A stretch of 64,000 nucleotides of DNA from DATKPE01 sp035524335 (GTDB taxonomy: Bacteria > Bacteroidota > Ignavibacteria > UBA10030 > SZUA-254): contig DATKPE010000034.1 in assembly GCA_035524335.1 (NCBI GenBank), positions 1 through 64,000 on the forward strand, written 5' to 3'. The translations under genes were made by a program, and so were the position numbers. Below are positions 59,827-64,000 of this stretch, in pieces. The number at the start of each line of letters is the position of its first letter. Position 1 is the stretch's first letter. The notes under the pieces were generated by a model that was not told where the DNA came from, made no database searches, and saw nothing but the letters and a program-made list of their open reading frames with translations.

Positions 59827-61716
59827 CTATTTCAGAAAAATCATTTTCCGCGTCTCCGTGAAGCTCCGGAGCGGAGCCCCGAGAGACGTCGCCTCCAGCC
59901 GGTAAAAATAGATTCCGCTCGGCATTGCGGAAGCGTTCCATACGACACGCTGAACTCCCGCCGGCTCCGTTCCCCCGGCGGGGACGCCGACAAGCCTTCC
60001 GAGAACATCGTAGATCTTCAGCGACACCCGGCTCGCCGTGGGGAGGGTGTACTCTATCACCGTGGAGGGATTGAACGGATCAGGATAATTCTGCCTGAGG
60101 CTGAATACCGATGGAAAACCATTCCGCCGTTCATTGACCGCCGTGACGGTCAACACCGTATCGTAGCTCCCGGGCGATTCCACGCTCATCCCGTAGACGG
60201 TGTCGGTGACGATCGATCCAGAGGTGGTCGGAGATTCAATCCCTCTCCGGTCGGGAATCGAAAAGGCGGTCAGTTTGTAGATGAATGTCTGACCCCCCGT
60301 CGCGGTTGAATCGAAGTACATCGTGTCGACATAGGCAGAGTTCGCCGACGAATCGCGGTGCAGGACGCATTCCTTCAGAAGACTCATCGCCCCCGAGATC
60401 GGAGCGCGATAGATTCTGTACCCGCCGAAAATTCTCCCTCCCGTCGTGTGGCCGGACGGCGGATTCGCCCGGCGCCAGCTCGTATCCGGATAGGAGCCCG
60501 CGACCTGATTCGAATCGTCCCAGACCTGGAGCGGATCCGGTGCGCCTCCTCCGAGCCGGAGCACCACTCCGGAGGATTCGGCGGTCACGGCGAGCTTCGG
60601 AACCGGCAGATCCGGCACCGTGTACCCCCGCTTGTACAGAAGCAAAGCCGTCCGTGCATTCGCCTGGAGGCCGTCGCCGGTCGCGGAAAGGCTGTCCGCG
60701 CCGATGAAGGCAACGACGAAGGTGAGCGTGTCTCCGGGCATCATCTTCGCCACAGGCCCGAAGGAGAACATGTATTTGGTATCGGTCAGTGAATCGGGGC
60801 GCTGATCGGGGCCGATCAGGGTTCCTCCGAACGGCGCGCCCGACATCCACTGATAGATCACCGAATCATTCATCCCGGGATTGTTGAATCCGTAGCATTG
60901 CCAGATAAATTTTCCGGTGCCGATCGGCATCGGGGTCCGGAGGATCGTCAGACCGACCGGTGTCGATCCCGCGTCGACCGGATTCACCGAGTATGCCGTT
61001 CGTTCGGCAGGAAGATAGGCGGAGTAATTGTGCCCGCCGTAGGAAGCGTCGCTCAACGGTCCGACGTCGGGATCCGTGAAGATGCCGAGATAAACGTTGT
61101 CGATCTCATGCGTTCCGATGTTGATGAATTCGTACTCCATCGGCAGGATAGGTCCGACCCTGCCCGCGTTCCAGGCGTAGGACTTCTGGATGATCCTGAT
61201 GCCCATCGGCACATGCGGTGTGATCCCGGCCCCGGTATAGATATCGGCACAGCTCGTCGAGACATCGTTGTCGGAAATCCCTTTCCCCATGACGTGGAAC
61301 GAATCGCTTCCGGACGAACTTACATAAAACACGCACGCCCCGTTGTCGGTGTTGTACGCCTGGCTGACCACCGGCGTGCCGAGGATTGTTCCTCCGATCG
61401 CGGGACCCGCACCGTAAAGATGCTCCACGCATGTTCCGACCGGATGTTCGAGACCGATGCCACCGAACGGACAGGTTGTGATGGGCGCTGGAGACAGACC
61501 CCAGGCAGCGGCTCCCATCGGCCCATAATTGCTCAGCCAGATCCTTATATCGCTCCCCTGCTGGTACTGCTGGACCAGACCGGAATTGACGTTCCGGGGT
61601 ATCGCCGGTTCGGCCGATACCCGGCCCCGCGAACCGGCCGGGGTTCCCCTGATCCCTCCGGAAACACCGGCTGCCATCACCATGACCATCATGACAAGGT
61701 AGGTAAAGTATTTCAT
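59827..61716 (-). CDS. T9SS-secreted protein, family not recognised
   Basis: 629 aa, with GGAGG 7 bases before the ATG. Signal peptide to about 22 (ending VSGGIR-like). The mature part has Gly-rich, strand-heavy sequence with a Cys pair (DVSTSCADIYTG; TCPFGGIGLEHPVGTC), the stretch DSFHVMGKGISDNDVST, and a region (about 380-500) like small beta-sandwich domains. The tail is the T9SS sorting domain (FSLRQNYPDPFNPSTVIEYT) ending in TRKMIFLK. The C-terminal domain is exported and cleaved or anchored by T9SS. No enzymatic motif. Confidence 0.85.
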   Translation of the reverse strand: MKYFTYLVMMVMVMAAGVSGGIRGTPAGSRGRVSAEPAIPRNVNSGLVQQYQQGSDIRIWLSNYGPMGAAAWGLSPAPITTCPFGGIGLEHPVGTCVEHLYGAGPAIGGTILGTPVVSQAYNTDNGACVFYVSSSGSDSFHVMGKGISDNDVSTSCADIYTGAGITPHVPMGIRIIQKSYAWNAGRVGPILPMEYEFINIGTHEIDNVYLGIFTDPDVGPLSDASYGGHNYSAYLPAERTAYSVNPVDAGSTPVGLTILRTPMPIGTGKFIWQCYGFNNPGMNDSVIYQWMSGAPFGGTLIGPDQRPDSLTDTKYMFSFGPVAKMMPGDTLTFVVAFIGADSLSATGDGLQANARTALLLYKRGYTVPDLPVPKLAVTAESSGVVLRLGGGAPDPLQVWDDSNQVAGSYPDTSWRRANPPSGHTTGGRIFGGYRIYRAPISGAMSLLKECVLHRDSSANSAYVDTMYFDSTATGGQTFIYKLTAFSIPDRRGIESPTTSGSIVTDTVYGMSVESPGSYDTVLTVTAVNERRNGFPSVFSLRQNYPDPFNPSTVIEYTLPTASRVSLKIYDVLGRLVGVPAGGTEPAGVQRVVWNASAMPSGIYFYRLEATSLGAPLRSFTETRKMIFLK

Positions 61717-61766
61717 CTGGCATCCTCCTTCAATCTGTTAAGGTCTTTGAACTACAGACTCATGTG

Positions 61767-62879
61767 TCAGTATTCATTCAGATCGACACCCGCGGGATTG
61801 TACACAGCGACCCCCGCCGGGGTTCCGATCCATAAATTATCGAATCCATCAAGGGCCAGAGCGGTGACCGTGTCGTTCGGAAGACCGGAATTCGCCTTCG
61901 TCCAGATTGTCCACCCGGTGTCGTTTTCGAATCTGACCAGCCCGTTGTTGGTGCCGAACCACCGGCGGCGGCTGTAGTTGGTGACGATGGCATTGACGGT
62001 GGAGTGCGGCATTCTCCCTCCGGTGGTGCCGGAGCTGTAGGTGGCCCATCCGCCATTGACGATATTGAAGGCGACGACGTCGGTATCCCTGCCGAACCAG
62101 ACGGTGGTCAGTTCGCCGCCTTTGAGATCGGCAAACCCGATGGAGAAAATGCTGATGGCGGGATCCCGCTGGGGGACGAGCGCTTTCCATTCAAGAATTC
62201 CGTTCTCGTCGTAAAAGGCCTCGACGGCGCCGCCCGAACGCGTGCCGAACCATGTCGAATAGTCATCCGGCTTGTTTTCGGCGGACAGTATATCCCGCGA
62301 GGGAATCGGGGTCACTCCGTCCGATTGCCAGAAACTCTTCCAGATACCGGTGGCGTTCTCGCCCTGGTGAAACAGGCTGATGCCGTTGATGCCGGCCACC
62401 CAGAAATCGCCGTATTGCGTCTGGTTCGACCTGTTCGCAGCGCCCGCGATAACGGCTGTGGGATAAACGTAGGGATAGGTGTAGCTCATCCAGACGTGGG
62501 CGGCGGAAAATTCCTCGTAACGGGCGACGCGGCTGATCAGCACATACCAGATCGCCCCGTCCTTCGCCTCGACGATGTCACGGACCGCATACGAAGGAAG
62601 ATAGAGCGGCGGTGCGCCCCCATCCTGGAGGGAATCGCGCACGACTCCCCAGGAGCCGTGATCGAAATACGCCGCGCCGTCGAGCGTCGCACACCAGACC
62701 CGCTGTTTGGAAGAGATCCTGATTTTGTTGATGCTGTTACTGCGGAGCCCGCTGTTCGACGTCGTGAAGACGCGCCAGGGAGGACCCGGGTGCAGAACGC
62801 CGTTTCCCGGCGTCTCGCAGCCGGAGCAGCCGAGAAAAATCGAGAGAGCAACGATCAACCGGTAGAACAGTTTAACCAT
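61767..62879 (-). CDS. Lipoprotein with two-component-regulator-like beta-propeller
   Basis: 370 aa, with AGAGGA about 8 bases before the ATG. Lipobox LGCSGC near residue 20 (Cys18 or Cys21). The mature part has WF/G-type repeats (WCATLDGAAYFD, NLWIGTPAGVAVYN, RWFGTNNGLVRFEND, TWFGTRSGGAVEAFYD) with aromatic/Gly cores, matching the sensor-type beta-propeller of hybrid two-component regulators. Here it is a free lipoprotein and may report or bind ligand for a partner. Same strand as the surrounding T9SS genes and probably in one transcript. Confidence 0.8.
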   Translation of the reverse strand: MVKLFYRLIVALSIFLGCSGCETPGNGVLHPGPPWRVFTTSNSGLRSNSINKIRISSKQRVWCATLDGAAYFDHGSWGVVRDSLQDGGAPPLYLPSYAVRDIVEAKDGAIWYVLISRVARYEEFSAAHVWMSYTYPYVYPTAVIAGAANRSNQTQYGDFWVAGINGISLFHQGENATGIWKSFWQSDGVTPIPSRDILSAENKPDDYSTWFGTRSGGAVEAFYDENGILEWKALVPQRDPAISIFSIGFADLKGGELTTVWFGRDTDVVAFNIVNGGWATYSSGTTGGRMPHSTVNAIVTNYSRRRWFGTNNGLVRFENDTGWTIWTKANSGLPNDTVTALALDGFDNLWIGTPAGVAVYNPAGVDLNEY

Positions 62880-62941
62880 GCCGAAGTCCTCTCAGAGTAT
62901 CGAACAATGTTCATCCGTCTCCGGTCCGGCATCAGCGCCGG

Positions 62942-63655
62942 TCATTTCATGAGGAGCATCTTTTTCGTCGATGTGAATGAACCTGCCCGCAGACGGTACA
63001 GATAGACGCCGCTCGCCAGGCCGTTCGCATTCAGAACACGGTTGTAGGTTCCCGGGGCGAGACGGGACTGAACCAGCGTTGCGATCTCCTCTCCCAGCAG
63101 GTTGTAGACTTTGAGGACGACCGGGGAGGCTTCCGGTATCGAAAACCGGATTGTCGTGGAAGGATTGAAGGGGTTCGGGAAATTATCATCGAGAGCAAAG
63201 GCGCGTGGAAGGTCGCCCGGTCCGCCGACAGTCGAAACCGGACTCACCTCCACCCAGACCGTATCCGAAGTCCAGTATCGGCCCACCGTGCCGACGATCG
63301 AATGTCTGCCGGGTTTGACGGTGATTACTCCAGAGTCGAGCACCGGCATGCCGAGGAAGTCGGAAAGAGCCCATTCCGTTGAATCACCCGCCGGGATGAT
63401 CCGGCTGGTGACGATCTGGCACCAGGCAAAACCGCTCGCCCAATCGAGGGAGTCGAAGAAAAAGTCGGCCTGCAGGCACGATCCGAAGACAAGCGTGTCG
63501 TCGAGAGGGCCGGGGTTGACGGCCTTGATCGTGACATAGATATTCTGACCGTAGACGTACGTCTGATGATCGGTCGCGATGGAATACCGGATCTGAGCAG
63601 CGTGTGCGGCTGAAAAAAGAAGTGTGAGCAGAATAAACAGAAACATTTTTTTCAT
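62942..63655 (-). CDS. Small T9SS-secreted protein
   Basis: 237 aa. The ATG at 63655 has GGAGG 7 bases upstream. Signal peptide at 1-17. A beta-sandwich N-part (YSIATDHQTYVYGQNIYVTI; VFGSCLQADFFFDSLDWA with a Cys) is like a BsuPI or intracellular-proteinase-inhibitor-type domain (about 20-135). The T9SS tail is FALDDNFPNPFNPSTTIRFS near 150-169 and ends in KKMLLMK. The long leader (about 145 bases) starts at a promoter at 63808-63836. It heads a run of secreted-protein genes. Confidence 0.85.
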   Translation of the reverse strand: MKKMFLFILLTLLFSAAHAAQIRYSIATDHQTYVYGQNIYVTIKAVNPGPLDDTLVFGSCLQADFFFDSLDWASGFAWCQIVTSRIIPAGDSTEWALSDFLGMPVLDSGVITVKPGRHSIVGTVGRYWTSDTVWVEVSPVSTVGGPGDLPRAFALDDNFPNPFNPSTTIRFSIPEASPVVLKVYNLLGEEIATLVQSRLAPGTYNRVLNANGLASGVYLYRLRAGSFTSTKKMLLMK

Positions 63656-63807
63656 CTGGTCCTCCTTGTGCCGATGACAGCGGAAGAACACGACCGTTCT
63701 TCACTCATCCGGCAGAACCACGATGGCGGTACAACTCGCCTGTTGAATCGGTAAGAACATTGCAGGAGCGTACAACACGGGGCAAGAATGAACTGGCGTG
63801 ATAATGT

Positions 63808-63836
63808 AATGTACCAATCTGAACAGTGAACTTCAA
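63808..63836 (-). promoter_or_regulatory. Promoter of the T9SS cluster at 59.8-63.7 kb
   Basis: TTGAAG, 17-base spacer, TACATT (repeated as TACATTACATT). Predicted leader of about 145 bases before the ATG at 63655. The 63656-63892 gap has no other supported gene. Confidence 0.55.
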
Positions 63837-63892
63837 CCTATCGATTTCCTGATTGGTAAGATCAGGACAGACCAGCGGCAATGAGCCCGCGT

Positions 63893-64000
63893 TCACCATA
63901 CCACCGCAAAATAGACGGGCGACGCGTATCTGACGAACGGGTACGAGCTGAGCCGCCTGGACCAGTAGATTTCGGACCCTTTCGGAACTGAGAGAGTGAC
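63893..64000 (-). CDS. Partial 3' end of a coding region cut by the window edge
   Basis: 35 codons and TGA: the frame reads YWSRRLSSYPFVRYASPVYFAVVW to its end. The aromatic, strand-like sequence and terminal Trp resemble the end of a larger exported or barrel-type protein. No family can be given from this fragment. Confidence 0.5.
   Translation of the reverse strand, partial: VTLSVPKGSEIYWSRRLSSYPFVRYASPVYFAVVW

Noticed and set aside
63705..63899. 64-aa reading frame on the minus strand before the T9SS gene
   Set aside because: It overlaps the predicted promoter at 63808-63836 and the partial gene at the edge, and looks random.
1..64000. CRISPR arrays, IS elements, prophage genes, tRNA or rRNA
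   Set aside because: No repeat-spacer series, transposase or integrase frame, cloverleaf or rRNA sequence was seen in the gaps.

Overview
The window is about 60% G+C and looks like a chromosomal segment of an FCB-group bacterium (Bacteroidota/Ignavibacteria/KSB1-like). The main evidence is four secreted proteins ending in the type IX secretion (T9SS) sorting domain with the NYPNPFNPST signature. Supporting evidence is an Hc1-type histone-like protein, a DUF3078 outer-membrane protein, a DUF6526 protein, DUF3667 proteins, a tricorn-type S41 protease and a menaquinone methyltransferase. I found no rRNA, tRNA, IS element, prophage or CRISPR array.

Layout. 0-7 kb is a minus-strand surface-glycan operon (GT2, GT9, YfhO-family, small secreted protein, polytopic TPR protein). 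7-11.8 kb holds an M19 dipeptidase, a secreted protein with a long structured leader, an Hc1 histone-like gene, a deoxyhypusine-synthase-family gene and an SDR. 11.9-13.7 kb is a Fur-family regulator translationally coupled to an FTR1-DUF2318 iron permease, followed by a MIP18/SufT-like gene. 14-17.6 kb has YchF, a two-gene phosphorelay-like pair (HTH-receiver and receiver-DHp) and an XRE-S24 repressor with its own promoter and operator. 17.7-20.5 kb is an overlapping dinB-purE-purK operon. 20.7-24.5 kb has a GH76-like protein and groES-groEL. 24.8-28 kb has a lipoprotein, DUF3667, a TsdA-like dihaem cytochrome and a Tat-exported DsrE-like protein. 28-37 kb is rich in exported peptidases (tricorn, gluzincin, Xaa-Pro aminopeptidase). 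38-46.5 kb holds envelope proteins, a GT-C enzyme, a sigma-54-driven DUF6600 gene and an ECF sigma/anti-sigma/HEAT operon. 46.7-64 kb has a DUF5916 protein, MenG, RlmD and a run of T9SS cargo with an M1 peptidase.

Promoters. Reading the gaps between genes shows one recurring promoter form, TTGnnn, a spacer of 16-18 bases (nearly always 17), then TAnnTT (often TACATT, TACCTT or TATATT). I place it upstream of more than twenty genes. It helped settle several starts and points to very short leaders for some genes. One clear exception is a TGGCACG-N4-TTG sigma-54-type site before the DUF6600 gene.

How the genes fit together. The picture is a heterotroph that secretes and degrades protein and glycan: exported peptidases, T9SS cargo and surface glycosyltransferases. 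It has menaquinone respiration, possible periplasmic thiosulfate/sulfur chemistry, Fur-controlled iron uptake, and envelope-stress control by an ECF system. No single locus is clearly a new defence or mobile system. The most unusual items are the kinase-less receiver-DHp/HTH-receiver pair, the TsdA-like plus Tat-DsrE pair, the self-regulated S24 repressor beside dinB-purEK, the sigma-54 site, and two structured leaders.
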